From contig CACWHC010000005.1 in the NCBI GenBank assembly GCA_902760645.1, positions 1 to 64,000 on the forward strand: DNA of 64,000 nucleotides, given 5' to 3'. Below, in pieces: positions 35,645 through 45,074 of the stretch. The stretch's first letter is position 1, and each line of letters starts with the position of its first letter. The translations under genes and the position numbers were made by a program. The notes under the pieces are model-generated. The model searched no databases. It was given only the letters and a program-made list of their open reading frames with translations, and was not told the DNA's origin. This DNA is from an uncultured bacterium (lineage in GTDB: Bacteria > Cyanobacteriota > Vampirovibrionia > Gastranaerophilales > Gastranaerophilaceae).

Positions 35645-37189
35645 TTATGCTATTTGTGCCAAACGGCTGTTAATTTCATTCAACAATGTTTCATCATTCG
35701 CCTCCTGAGCAAACTGATGTGCTTTATTTAACAGACCTCTGGCTTTATTTTTACTGTTAAAATCCAACATAATATCGGCTGCACTCAGGTAATTTTGAGC
35801 GGCTTTTACAGGGGATTCGGCATCCGAGTAATTCTTAACAGCCTCAGAATAAGATTTCAATGCTTCCTGCGGTTCGCCAAAACGTTCATACGCTCTGCCT
35901 AAACTTGCGGAAACAAATCCTTTTACCTTTGAATTATCGGTTTCAGCCGCCAAATCTCTTGCAGTCGTAAGATATTCAAATGCATCTTCTTCATACATAT
36001 CTGAGAAGATATTTCCCATTTTGGCTAAGGAAGTAGATTGTGCTGCACGGTTATCACTTTCACCTCCATACGCAACAGATACAAAATAATGATCCAAAGC
36101 CGGTTCAATCTGATTTACATCATCATATATTTGTGCCATTGAATAATGTGCTCTTGTTTTTACGTTAGTATCCGTAGTATTTTGAATTGATTTATGATAA
36201 CTCTTTAGTGCCTGTGCCGGATAATTATAATCATCGTAAATTTTGCCTATTTCGTAAAAAATCTTTGACTTTGTTTCTGTATCACCGACTTCTTCAGCAC
36301 GATTCAGAGCCTTTTGGAAATTTTCTATAGCCTTTTTAGGTTCTTTGGCATAAGCCAATTTCTTAGACTGAATAAATAAAGATTTTAGCTGTGCATCTTC
36401 AGGAATATGAACCTTTGGCTGTTCCGAAACTTCCGTTTTAATAACTTCTTCAGCAACAGGCGTTTCAATCACTTCTTCCGCAATCTGAACAGATTGAGTT
36501 TGTTCTGGGCTTTCAGTAGAACCCTCAGGGAATTTAACCAAAAATTGAGGATTAACATCTTCTTCATTATATTTGAAGTCGATATCCTGCATAAATAAAG
36601 CATCTACCCAATTTTCAACTACTTTGGAATCTTTATTCAAAGTTTCGGAAATATAATTATCCAAAATTGTTGAAGCATTTTTTAAATTTGATTTAATAAG
36701 CTTTTTATTTGGCTCATCTTTCGTAACCTGTTTTTCAATTAACTCGATATAACCGTTAACTTCTTCTTTCAGCTCGTCAGGAGTACCGATTGCAACCGCA
36801 GTATTTTTAAAATCTTTTAAAATCTGTGCAATATTTATGGAAGTATTAACATTTGCAAATTTTGATACCGGTTCTTCCGGAAGCACCGGTACAGAATATC
36901 TTGGAGCAGCATTGTATTGAGGAGCAGCATATTTTGGAGCCTGAGATTGAACATTATTATACATTTGCTTTTGCCAAGGCTGACCGTCAACAGGTGCATT
37001 ATTTCTTGTAAACTGATCAGAGCCGTTGTCAATGTATTGCAGTCCGCGGCTTCTTCCGTTTTGAGAAGCCTGTTCCTCTCTTTGGGTTTGTTGAGCCGCA
37101 TTTGAGCCGTCTTCATCTTTTTTGCGTTTTACATATCCATCTCTTATGGTATATGGACGCTGTTGTATGTTACTAAGATTCAACCCCAT
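35645..37189 (-). CDS. Large TPR protein with disordered N-terminus
   Basis: 514 residues. The N-terminal 100 residues are rich in Gln, Asn, Pro and Ala and look disordered. A helical segment follows (about 110-190), then a Val/Glu-rich linker, then about six TPR units (260-500; e.g. SKIFYEIGKIYDDYNYPAQA). No signal peptide. Function unknown; probably a cytoplasmic scaffold. It is transcribed alone, with its own terminator. Confidence 0.8.
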   Translation of the reverse strand: MGLNLSNIQQRPYTIRDGYVKRKKDEDGSNAAQQTQREEQASQNGRSRGLQYIDNGSDQFTRNNAPVDGQPWQKQMYNNVQSQAPKYAAPQYNAAPRYSVPVLPEEPVSKFANVNTSINIAQILKDFKNTAVAIGTPDELKEEVNGYIELIEKQVTKDEPNKKLIKSNLKNASTILDNYISETLNKDSKVVENWVDALFMQDIDFKYNEEDVNPQFLVKFPEGSTESPEQTQSVQIAEEVIETPVAEEVIKTEVSEQPKVHIPEDAQLKSLFIQSKKLAYAKEPKKAIENFQKALNRAEEVGDTETKSKIFYEIGKIYDDYNYPAQALKSYHKSIQNTTDTNVKTRAHYSMAQIYDDVNQIEPALDHYFVSVAYGGESDNRAAQSTSLAKMGNIFSDMYEEDAFEYLTTARDLAAETDNSKVKGFVSASLGRAYERFGEPQEALKSYSEAVKNYSDAESPVKAAQNYLSAADIMLDFNSKNKARGLLNKAHQFAQEANDETLLNEINSRLAQIA

Positions 37190-37367
37190 TAAGTCCGGTT
37201 ACCTCTAATTTTTTATACTACCACTCTACGATACAACTATATACTAAATTTGTTGTTTCGTACTCATACTTTTATATGAATTCTACAACTTTTATTTAAG
37301 GATTTTTTTTTATAAGTCAAAATACAAAGCAGAAAATATAAAAAACAGCAAGCAATTAATTTGCGGA

Positions 37368-39170
37368 TTAATCATCTTCCAAACTCAAAACGGCCATAAA
37401 CGCTTCCTGCGGAACTTCTACACGACCAACGGATTTCATACGCTTTTTACCTTTTTTCTGTTTTTCCAACAGTTTACGTTTACGGGTAATATCACCGCCA
37501 TAACATTTATCAAGCACGTTTTTACGTAAAGCTTTGATATTTGTTCTCGCAATAATTCTGCCTCCGATTGCCGCCTGAATAGGTACTTCAAACAACTGTC
37601 GCGGAATAATATCTTTCAGTTTTGTAGTTAATTTTTGACCGATATAAAAAGCACTATCCTCATGACAAATTACGGAAAGTGCATCAACAATCTCACCGGC
37701 AAGCATAACATCAAGTTTGACAAGTTTTGAACGCTTATAATCGCAAAATTCGTAATCCATACTTGCATAACCTTTTGTACGGGATTTTAATTGGTCATAA
37801 AAATCTGTAATAACCTCTGACAAAGGAATTTCATATTCAAGATTTGCCCTTATTTTGTCCAAATAAGACATGTTTTTAAAAATACCACGCTTTGTCTGAG
37901 CCAAATCCATCAACGTACCGACATAATCATTCGGAGTAATTATTGAAACTTTTACATAAGGTTCTTCAATATATTCTCTGTACTGAGGTCCCGGGAGATT
38001 AGCAGGATTATCTATCTCTACCATTTCGCCGTTTGTTTTATAAACCTTATAAACAACAGACGGTGCGGTTGTAACAATTGAAAGTCCGTATTCACGCTCT
38101 AATCGTTCCTGTGCAATTTCCATATGAAGCATGCCCAAAAATCCGCATCTAAAACCAAATCCTAAAGCACTCGAGGTTTCAGGCTCAAACGTTATACTGC
38201 TGTCATTAAGCTTTAATTTTTCCAAAGCCTCTTTTAAATCCTGATAATCGTCATTATCTACCGGATAAAGTCCTGAAAATACCATGGGCAGAGCTTCTTT
38301 ATAACCCGGTAACGGTTCACTTGCAGGATTTTCAGCATTTGTTATAGTATCGCCTACAAATCTTGTTAATTCTTTTATTGAACCTGCAAAAAAGCCTACA
38401 TCACCGCATTTAAGCTCGTTGACAGAAACTCTCATCGGTGTCTGATAACCTAATTCGACAACTTCGACTTCTTTGCCTGTTGCCATAAATTTAACCTTAT
38501 CCCCGACCTTAATTGACCCGTCAACAACTTTAAAGAAACAGAGTGTGCCGAGATACTGGTCATAAACGCTATCAAAAACCAATGCCCTCAACGGTTTATC
38601 TGTTGTATCTTCAGGCGGAGGAATTAAGTCAACAATAGCTTCCAAAACTTCATCAATTCCAATACCTGCTTTTGCACTGACAGGAATTGCTAATGACGCA
38701 TCTATCCCTAAAACTTCTTCGATTTCTGCTCTTACACGTTCAACATCCGCAGACGGCAAGTCAATTTTATTTATTACGGGGATAATTTCCAAATTTTGTT
38801 CAGCTGCAAGATATACGTTAGCCAAAGTTTGAGCTTCAACTCCCTGAGTAGAGTCAACTATCAGCAATGCACCTTCACAAGCCGCAAGAGAACGTGAAAC
38901 TTCATAAGAAAAATCAACGTGTCCCGGAGTATCAATAAGATTAAGTTCGTATTTTTTGCCGCTTTTAGCGGTATATTCCATTCTTGCCGTGTTTAGCTTA
39001 ATCGTAATACCGCGTTCACGCTCAATATCCATTGAATCCATAATCTGATTTTGCATATCACGCTGTGCAACCGTACCGGTTTGTTCTAACAATCGGTCGG
39101 CTAGTGTGGATTTACCATGGTCAATGTGGGCAATTATACAAAAATTTCTTACATTTTCTCTGTATTTCAT
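37368..39170 (-). CDS. lepA: Elongation factor 4 (LepA)
   Basis: 600 residues, full length. GTPase motifs [25 protein letters not shown] and NKIDLP are followed by EF-G-like domains II, III and V and the LepA-specific C-terminal domain (ending [14 protein letters not shown]). It acts on the ribosome during initiation or elongation under stress. TGCTATAAT (39178-39186) stands 7 bases before the ATG, so the mRNA seems leaderless. Confidence 0.97.
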   Translation of the reverse strand: MKYRENVRNFCIIAHIDHGKSTLADRLLEQTGTVAQRDMQNQIMDSMDIERERGITIKLNTARMEYTAKSGKKYELNLIDTPGHVDFSYEVSRSLAACEGALLIVDSTQGVEAQTLANVYLAAEQNLEIIPVINKIDLPSADVERVRAEIEEVLGIDASLAIPVSAKAGIGIDEVLEAIVDLIPPPEDTTDKPLRALVFDSVYDQYLGTLCFFKVVDGSIKVGDKVKFMATGKEVEVVELGYQTPMRVSVNELKCGDVGFFAGSIKELTRFVGDTITNAENPASEPLPGYKEALPMVFSGLYPVDNDDYQDLKEALEKLKLNDSSITFEPETSSALGFGFRCGFLGMLHMEIAQERLEREYGLSIVTTAPSVVYKVYKTNGEMVEIDNPANLPGPQYREYIEEPYVKVSIITPNDYVGTLMDLAQTKRGIFKNMSYLDKIRANLEYEIPLSEVITDFYDQLKSRTKGYASMDYEFCDYKRSKLVKLDVMLAGEIVDALSVICHEDSAFYIGQKLTTKLKDIIPRQLFEVPIQAAIGGRIIARTNIKALRKNVLDKCYGGDITRKRKLLEKQKKGKKRMKSVGRVEVPQEAFMAVLSLEDD

Positions 39171-39177
39171 AGTTTTT

Positions 39178-39206
39178 ATTATAGCATAAAGAAGAGGTCA
39201 CGCAAA
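39178..39206 (-). promoter_or_regulatory. Leaderless promoter of lepA
   Basis: Minus strand: TTTGCG, 17-bp spacer, TGCTATAAT (extended -10; TATAAT at 39178-39183), 7 bases before the ATG. Confidence 0.6.
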
Positions 39207-39222
39207 CACATGACCTCTTTTT
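39193..39222. terminator. Hairpin between lepA and the gene at 39245
   Basis: Stem AGAGGTCA / TGACCTCT with an 11-nt or shorter loop and T runs. It lies inside the lepA promoter region, so termination of the upstream gene and lepA initiation are packed together. Confidence 0.65.
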
Positions 39223-39244
39223 AGTATGACATTAATTGGATTTA

Positions 39245-39802
39245 TTATACTTCTTTATTGCTTGTAAGAACGTTATGAATCAAGCCGCCAAAGAAACCTG
39301 CAACAGCACCCATCGTTAAGAATGCGATTGTCGGACGTTTCATATTTTTAACAGCTGAATTATAGCCCTTAACGTAATATTTTGTTGAAGTTTTAGCTTT
39401 TTCATTTACCTGAGCGATAATATTTCTGAGTTCTTTCATGCCGTTTTCATCAAGGCCTGCTTCTTTGATGAGTTTGTGCATACTAAATGCTCTTTTTGCA
39501 GCATTAGTATCTGTACCTGCAGCTTTTTCAGCATCTACAGCTTTAATAAATACATCCTGAGCAGGTGTTCTGCTGTCAAGATTTCTGATTTCGTCAATTA
39601 CAATCCCTTTTGTCAGTTTTGCATCTTCCTTTACACGAGCCAAACCCTGATAATAAGCCTCATTTTTTTCGCTATTTTGTAGAGGAAGTGCATTTTTTGC
39701 TACGTATCCCAATACAGCACCGGTAACAACTCCTTTAGAAATTGAGCCGAATACTGAATATGGATTTCTGTCCTGTGTGCTAATAGATTCTACTCTTGCC
39801 AT
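39245..39802 (-). CDS. Unknown protein with terminal hydrophobic segments
   Basis: 185 residues, family not recognised. Glycine-rich hydrophobic segments lie near the N-terminus (ISKGVVTGAVLGYVAKNAL, about 21-39) and C-terminus (IAFLTMGAVAGFFGGLIHNVL, about 158-178). The middle is Lys/Ala/Glu-rich and helical. It could be a membrane hairpin protein. Ribosome-binding site AAAGGTTTATTAACT precedes the ATG. The 195-bp region upstream contains a nested inverted repeat that would fold in its 5' UTR. Confidence 0.6.
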   Translation of the reverse strand: MARVESISTQDRNPYSVFGSISKGVVTGAVLGYVAKNALPLQNSEKNEAYYQGLARVKEDAKLTKGIVIDEIRNLDSRTPAQDVFIKAVDAEKAAGTDTNAAKRAFSMHKLIKEAGLDENGMKELRNIIAQVNEKAKTSTKYYVKGYNSAVKNMKRPTIAFLTMGAVAGFFGGLIHNVLTSNKEV

Positions 39803-39843
39803 AGTTAATAAACCTTTACTTAACTAACATCCTTCACATATGA

Positions 39844-39903
39844 CCACATATACGCCTATCCCTTAAGGTTCACACTAAAAAACCTTAATTCTTTGACTAT
39901 GTG
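39844..39903 (-). promoter_or_regulatory. Nested inverted repeat in the 5' UTR of the 39245 gene
   Basis: Outer arms CCACATA (39844-39850) and TATGTGG (39897-39903) enclose inner arms TTAAGGTT (39863-39870) and AACCTTAA (39881-39888). It would form a long hairpin with internal loops in the leader. A second copy of ACACTAAACCTTAATT follows near 39940. Confidence 0.5.
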
Positions 39904-39997
39904 GGTGGACTTGCACTTAAATATTTTAAATAACTAACACTAAACCTTAATTAAATAAAACTGAGTAATCAAATCCATTTGGGATTATATCACATAA

Positions 39998-41035
39998 TTA
40001 TTTTTTTGTCAACACTTTTATAAAATTTAGCAACAACATAATTAAAACGACTGCCGCAATCACCACAAAATAGACCTTTATGGTGTTTTCACCCATCAAC
40101 AGTGTTGCAAATGCTCCGGCAATAATTGCACATGACGCCAAAATCACTACGGTTTTTTTCTGTGAAAATCCGGCATGGAGTAATTTGTGATGAACATGCT
40201 CGGCATCCGCAACAAACGGAGATTGCCCCTTAGCTATTCTTCTGAAACTGGAATATGTAATGTCAAAAATAGGAACAGCCAGTACGATAAACGGCAATAT
40301 AATTGCCAGAGTAGCAGCCTTCATTACCCCTGTAATAGATATGGTTGCAAGCAAAAATCCTGAAAATAATGCACCGCTGTCACCCATGAATATTTTTGCA
40401 GGGTTAAAATTATAAGTCAAAAATGCAAGCATAGAACCTGCCAAAATAAATCCGATTAAAGCTATTATGGGATTTGGCGGAACCATTGCCAACGCAATAA
40501 TCGCTAAAGTAAGTGAGTTTATTGTCGTAACAGAACCTGCTAAACCGTCAACACCGTCTATAAAATTCAGGGCATTACTAATTCCTACAATCCACAATAT
40601 AGTAATCGGATAAGACCAAAAACCCAAATCAATTCCGCCGAATATCGGTATTGAATTTATCTGAATACCCAATAAATATACCAATGTAGCAATTGAAATC
40701 TGTATAACGAGTTTAAATTTTGCAGGCAGATTATATATATCGTCAACAAGTCCAAGCAAAAACATCAAAGAACTTCCCAACAAAATACCCGATAACAAAC
40801 TTCCTGTAGGGTAGTAACTCATAAATACCAGACACAAAAAAGTGAGCATGGTACTCAGCCAAATAGCAACACCACCTATACGGGAAATTGGCTTGCTGTG
40901 TATTTTTCTCTCATTCGGTACATCTACAAGTCCTTCTCTTTTTGAATAACTTATAACGAGCGGCACCAAAAATACCCCGAATATGTAAGCCATAATCGTT
41001 CCGATAACGTGTGCATGAGTTAACTTTATAATCAT
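39998..41035 (-). CDS. Undecaprenyl-phosphate N-acetylaminosugar-1-phosphate transferase (WecA/TagO/MraY-like)
   Basis: 345 residues with about ten membrane helices. Motifs: RKIHSKPISRIGG, GLVDDIYNLPAKFKL (the Asp-Asp pair), NALNFIDGVDGLAG, FMGDSGALFSGF and AEHVHHKLL. The HVHH-type last motif fits WecA/TagO/RgpG rather than MraY. It starts lipid-linked glycan synthesis by moving a HexNAc-phosphate onto undecaprenyl phosphate. It shares a strand with glyA (54 bp upstream). Confidence 0.9.
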   Translation of the reverse strand: MIIKLTHAHVIGTIMAYIFGVFLVPLVISYSKREGLVDVPNERKIHSKPISRIGGVAIWLSTMLTFLCLVFMSYYPTGSLLSGILLGSSLMFLLGLVDDIYNLPAKFKLVIQISIATLVYLLGIQINSIPIFGGIDLGFWSYPITILWIVGISNALNFIDGVDGLAGSVTTINSLTLAIIALAMVPPNPIIALIGFILAGSMLAFLTYNFNPAKIFMGDSGALFSGFLLATISITGVMKAATLAIILPFIVLAVPIFDITYSSFRRIAKGQSPFVADAEHVHHKLLHAGFSQKKTVVILASCAIIAGAFATLLMGENTIKVYFVVIAAVVLIMLLLNFIKVLTKK

Positions 41036-41088
41036 TATGTTTTACCTTTAAAATTTCCAAGAACAATTATACATGCTAAAAGTTATTT

Positions 41089-42327
41089 TTACACATACAA
41101 CGGATGTTTTTGACAGAGTTTCAAAGAACGCTCTCTTAAATTCTTTAATCCCTGCTCATTGTCGGAAGCATATATTGCACCTGCGATAATCTTCGCAACT
41201 TCTGTCATATCCTCTTCCTTAAACCCTCTTGTTGTAACTGCAGGGGTACCTAATCTGATACCGCTGGTTACAAAAGGACTCTGAGGGTCATTCGGTACTG
41301 TGTTTTTGTTTGCTGTAATTCCGACAACTTCAAGAACATTTGCCATATCCTTACCTGTTTTACCCGTTTTTCTCAAATCAAGTGTCATAAGGTGGTTTTC
41401 GGTCATTCCTCCCACAATATCCAAACCTTCATCCATCAAACCTTGTGCAAGAGCCTTTGCATTCTTGATAATTTGTGCTGCATACTCTTTAAATTCAGGC
41501 TTTGATGCTTCCAATAAAGCAACAGCCTTAGCCGCAATTATATGCTCCAAAGGTCCGCCCTGCATTCCCGGAAATACTGCTTTATCTATAGCCTGTGCAA
41601 ATTCTTCTTTACACATAATAATACCGCCTCTTGGTCCTCTCAAAGATTTATGGGTTGTAGTTGTTACAAAATGTGCATACGGGGCAGGTGACGGATGCAA
41701 ACCTGCCGCAACAAGTCCTGCAATATGGGCAATATCCGCAAGCAACAATGCCCCGACTTCATCCGCAATTTCTCTGAAACGTTTGAAATCAATGATTTTT
41801 GAATAATTACTTGCACCGCAGATTATAAGTTTAGGCTTATGCTCCAATGCCATTCTTCTTACGTCATCATAGTCAATTTCACCGTATTCATTTATGCCGT
41901 AACTTTTCACGTCAAAATACAATCCCGAAAAATTGACGGGTGAACCATGAGAAAGGTGTCCGCCGTTCGATAAATCCATACTCAAAACTCTGTCACCCGG
42001 CTTCATAGTAGCCATAAACACCGCCATATTAGCCTGAGCACCACTGTGAGGCTGAACATTTGCATGGTCCATGCCAAATAATTCACATGCACGTTTTTGG
42101 CAAATTTCCTCAATTACATCTATGTGTTCACAGCCGTTATAATATCTTTTATGCGGTTTACCTTCTGCGTATTTGTTCGTCAAAACACTTCCGCTGGCTT
42201 CCATAACCGCTAAAGATGTGCAATTTTCACTTGCAATAAGTTCTATTGTATCCTGCTGTCTTTTTAGTTCCAGTTCAATCTGTTCTGCTACAACAGGATC
42301 AGTTTGTTTTATATGTTCCAAATTCAT
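41089..42327 (-). CDS. glyA: Serine hydroxymethyltransferase
   Basis: 412 residues; PLP lysine in [15 protein letters not shown], substrate loop [14 protein letters not shown] and [17 protein letters not shown]. It interconverts serine and glycine while forming methylene-tetrahydrofolate, the main one-carbon entry. This folate pool could connect to the CFeSP encoded at 5-7 kb. Ribosome-binding site GGAGAGAG precedes the ATG. Confidence 0.97.
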   Translation of the reverse strand: MNLEHIKQTDPVVAEQIELELKRQQDTIELIASENCTSLAVMEASGSVLTNKYAEGKPHKRYYNGCEHIDVIEEICQKRACELFGMDHANVQPHSGAQANMAVFMATMKPGDRVLSMDLSNGGHLSHGSPVNFSGLYFDVKSYGINEYGEIDYDDVRRMALEHKPKLIICGASNYSKIIDFKRFREIADEVGALLLADIAHIAGLVAAGLHPSPAPYAHFVTTTTHKSLRGPRGGIIMCKEEFAQAIDKAVFPGMQGGPLEHIIAAKAVALLEASKPEFKEYAAQIIKNAKALAQGLMDEGLDIVGGMTENHLMTLDLRKTGKTGKDMANVLEVVGITANKNTVPNDPQSPFVTSGIRLGTPAVTTRGFKEEDMTEVAKIIAGAIYASDNEQGLKNLRERSLKLCQKHPLYV

Positions 42328-42406
42328 TTCTCTCTCCTTATATCCCTGCTTAAAACTATTTTAGCCGAGTTTTGGTTATAAGTAAAGGATGTTAAGAAAG
42401 TGAAAG

Positions 42407-43162
42407 CTAATCCTGAGAAACCCCATACCCAAAGGTCGCAAAATCATATTTAACAGGATCTTCAGGGCTATATTTTTTTAAATTGTCCGTTAATTCAATA
42501 ACCGCCTTAAAGTCGTTAGAATTTCTTGTCAATAAACCCATCTGTCTTGATACTCTTGCCACATGAACATCAAGCGGCATAAGTAATTCCGACTGCGGAA
42601 TACAATCCCAAACCCCAAAATCAACAGGAGGTTTTCTGACCATCCAACGCAAAAACATATTCATTCTTTTCATTGCACCGCCATTTTCGGGATTAGGAAT
42701 CATAAAATAAAAACCCTGTCCTGCACCTGATTTTACACGGGAATAAAAATAATCCGTTACGGTTTTAAAAAACCTTAAATTTCTTAACGTACTAACATTT
42801 TTGTAAGAATATTCAAAAAGTTTTTCCAGCCCGCCGTCTTTTGAATACAGATTTTTCATTATATTAAAAATCTGATTAAAATCATCGGTTTTACCAAATC
42901 TGTAATTAAAATCCCCCAAAATTCCTTCTTCAAAATTCAAAATAAAATTAAGAGGCTCCTGCTCAGCAATATCAAACAGCTGTTCAAGTTTTTTTATAAA
43001 AACTTTTCTTGAACCGTAAGCAACAAGAGATGAAATAAAACCTGCTATTTCAATATCTTCTTTGCTCTTAAATCTGTGCGGAAATTGTACCGGATCAGAA
43101 TCAATAAAATATTCGTTTTCATATTTTTCAGCTAATTTATCAAGTTCAAATTTGGTAATCAT
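42407..43162 (-). CDS. TIGR02757/DUF2400 family protein
   Basis: About 251 residues from ATG 43162. Recognised by the pattern DPVQFPHRF, AGFISSLVAYGSRKVFIKKLE, NMFLRWMVRKPPVDFGVWD and LDVHVARVSRQMGLLTR. Function is unknown; distant similarity to helix-hairpin-helix DNA glycosylases has been noted for the family. The start was moved from 43177 because TATAAT (43169-43174) lies 6 bases before ATG 43162, making a leaderless mRNA. Confidence 0.88.
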   Translation of the reverse strand: MITKFELDKLAEKYENEYFIDSDPVQFPHRFKSKEDIEIAGFISSLVAYGSRKVFIKKLEQLFDIAEQEPLNFILNFEEGILGDFNYRFGKTDDFNQIFNIMKNLYSKDGGLEKLFEYSYKNVSTLRNLRFFKTVTDYFYSRVKSGAGQGFYFMIPNPENGGAMKRMNMFLRWMVRKPPVDFGVWDCIPQSELLMPLDVHVARVSRQMGLLTRNSNDFKAVIELTDNLKKYSPEDPVKYDFATFGYGVSQD

Positions 43163-43211
43163 AGAAGTATTATACACCTTTTTATAAATATTTTACAAAA
43201 CTTAATATATA

Positions 43212-43250
43212 TTGAAATCATGGAAATCCATGTGCCATGCATGATTTCAA
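43212..43250. repeat. 11-bp inverted repeat in the intergenic region
   Basis: TTGAAATCATG (43212-43222) and CATGATTTCAA (43240-43250), perfect arms around a 17-base spacer that itself contains CATG repeats. Further CATGGTTT and CATG words follow to 43290. Possible operator or cruciform; no regulator assigned. Confidence 0.5.
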
Positions 43251-43371
43251 AGATTGACACCGGCAAAATCATGGTTTGAACATGGTTTAACATGATTAAA
43301 AAACTCTATAAATAAGCATTACAAGGCTTTTAAGTGCTTGTTACAAATGTTAATAATGGCATGTTTTGCTA

Positions 43372-43474
43372 TTGAAAAATTTTATTCCTTTACATATCAT
43401 TAAAGAATAAAGAGGGCATGGAACCTTGGGGAACAGATTTCGGTTATTAGGGAAAAGTTGTTAAAAGAAATCTG
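43372..43474 (+). promoter_or_regulatory. Promoter and structured leader of the Cys-rich small protein
   Basis: TTGAAA (43372-43377), 17-bp spacer, TATCAT (43395-43400). The 100-nt leader holds arms CAGATTTC (43434-43441) and GAAATCTG (43467-43474) just before the ribosome-binding site. Confidence 0.5.
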
Positions 43475-43506
43475 GGTGAGTAGATAATTAATTGGAGATT
43501 CATACA

Positions 43507-43734
43507 TTGTTTAGAAGTAGGGATATGGGTAGAGCTGTTGCCGTAAGAAGATGGACTACAACAGCGTTAGAATGCTATAAGAGAGGTTGTAATTGCGAAG
43601 GATGTTTTTATAAAGATTTCTTTAGCGGATCTTCACAAAAATGTCAGATGAAAGCTTCTGTTCTGGAGTTGGTTAGAGTAATCGGAACTCCTAACGTAGA
43701 ATTACAACAGTTTCTGATTGAAGAAGAAGTGTAA
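43507..43734 (+). CDS. Small Cys-rich conserved protein
   Basis: 75 residues from TTG 43507 (GGAG, 9-nt spacing); a shorter form could begin at ATG 43525. Five cysteines lie in ALECYKRGCNCEGCFY and KCQMK, a clustered pattern suited to a zinc or Fe-S site, with an Arg-rich N-terminus and a C-terminal helix VLELVRVIGTP. I do not know a function; I believe similar short proteins occur in other anaerobes. It has its own promoter and a structured leader and stands before hpf. Confidence 0.65.
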   Translation: MFRSRDMGRAVAVRRWTTTALECYKRGCNCEGCFYKDFFSGSSQKCQMKASVLELVRVIGTPNVELQQFLIEEEV

Positions 43735-43824
43735 TCATCAGAGTTTGAAGTTAATAACCTGCAAGTACACAAAATTGTAACACACATATTTGTATACAAT
43801 TTCTGTATTTTGTCGAATTTATAC

Positions 43825-43853
43825 TTTAAAAATTTGACTGATTGTGTTATACT
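43825..43853 (+). promoter_or_regulatory. Promoter of hpf
   Basis: TTTAAA (43825-43830), 17-bp spacer, TGTTATACT (extended -10; TATACT at 43848-43853). Confidence 0.55.
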
Positions 43854-43911
43854 ATAAAAGCAGATTATTAAGGTGCTATGCGTTGCACCGATATTAGACA
43901 CGGAGGTATAA

Positions 43912-44268
43912 ATGCACATTCACGTTAATGGTAGAAACATTGAAATTACGGACGCTATCAAGGCCTACGTTAAGGAAAAAATAGGCAAAGTAGCTAATCA
44001 TTACGACCAAATTCAGGGCATTGATGTTATTTTATCGGTTATCAAAAATCCGTCAGCATCAGGCAAACACGTTGCAGAAGTTAACTGTAAACTGAACACG
44101 GGTGTTGTAAGATGTGAAGAAGCTGCAAGTTCTATGTACGAAAGCATAGATTTGCTTGCTGACAAATTAAACAGACAAGTTAACAAATTTAAAGACAAAT
44201 CATTAGGCTCTGATAAATCCTCTATCAGAACTGATGTTAAGGAAGAAACAGTTTCCGTAGAAGAATAA
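43912..44268 (+). CDS. hpf: Ribosome hibernation promoting factor (HPF/RaiA family)
   Basis: 118 residues: the N-terminal beta-alpha-beta-beta-beta-alpha domain (MHIHVNGRNIEITDAIKAYV...DLLADKLNRQVNKFKDK) plus a short acidic tail, without the dimerising C-terminal domain of long HPF. It binds the 30S decoding region and helps form inactive ribosomes in starvation. Ribosome-binding site GGAGG at 7-nt spacing. The GT2 gene follows after 2 bp and hydF after that. Confidence 0.92.
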   Translation: MHIHVNGRNIEITDAIKAYVKEKIGKVANHYDQIQGIDVILSVIKNPSASGKHVAEVNCKLNTGVVRCEEAASSMYESIDLLADKLNRQVNKFKDKSLGSDKSSIRTDVKEETVSVEE

Positions 44269-44270
44269 AA

Positions 44271-45056
44271 ATGATAAATGGTAAAAAAGTCGTTGTAATC
44301 ATGCCTGCATATAATGCGGCAAAAACTTTAAAACAAACTTACGATGAAATATATAAAGACTTTGTTGACGAGGTTATACTTGTAGATGATAATTCACAAG
44401 ACGAAACAAGAGAAGTCGCAAAGGAATTAGGTATTAAAACAATCGTACATAAGGAAAACAGAGGTTACGGCGGCAACCAGAAGTCATGTTATAAAGCAGC
44501 ATTGAAATCCGGAGCAGACATCGTTGTGATGCTGCATCCGGATTATCAATATACACCAAAATTAATTCCTGCCATTGTTTCAATGATGGCATTTGAGGAA
44601 TATGATGCTGTACTTGCATCAAGAATGCTCGGAAATTCCGCTTTAAAAGGCGGCATGCCTCTATACAAATTTATAGCTAACAAGTGCCTTACGGCTTTTG
44701 AGAATGTTTTAACCAATCAGAAATTATCCGAGTATCACACCGGTTTCAGGGGATTTACGGCTAGAGTTTTGAGAGAACTTCCTCTTGAGGAATGCAATGA
44801 CGATTTTATATTTGACAATGAATTGATTGCTCTGATGTTCTACAATAATTATAATATCGGAGAAATTTCATGCCCTACAAAATATTTTAAAGAAGCCTCC
44901 TCCATCAATTTTATTCGTTCATGTAAATACGGATTTGGTGTTCTTGGAGTAAGTATTTTATATAGATTGGCAAAATTAGGGATAAAATCCAGAATTTTCA
45001 GAACTGATGCAAAAAAACTGAATACAGAATCTGATATTGAATATTATTTTAAATAA
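44271..45056 (+). CDS. Family 2 glycosyltransferase (DPM1/GtrB-like)
   Basis: 261 residues. GT-A fold motifs: VVIMPAYNAAKTL, EVILVDDNSQDET and the metal-binding region VVMLHPDYQY in place of a classic DxD. There is no C-terminal membrane pair, unlike GtrB. It probably makes a polyprenyl-phosphate sugar or glycosylates an envelope polymer. It lies in an operon with hpf and hydF, which does not define its role. Confidence 0.87.
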   Translation: MINGKKVVVIMPAYNAAKTLKQTYDEIYKDFVDEVILVDDNSQDETREVAKELGIKTIVHKENRGYGGNQKSCYKAALKSGADIVVMLHPDYQYTPKLIPAIVSMMAFEEYDAVLASRMLGNSALKGGMPLYKFIANKCLTAFENVLTNQKLSEYHTGFRGFTARVLRELPLEECNDDFIFDNELIALMFYNNYNIGEISCPTKYFKEASSINFIRSCKYGFGVLGVSILYRLAKLGIKSRIFRTDAKKLNTESDIEYYFK

Positions 45057-45074
45057 TAATATGGAGAAAATAAC

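Noticed and set aside
41300-41806. 168-residue open frame antisense to glyA
   Set aside because: Shadow of the conserved glyA coding sequence, without its own start signals.
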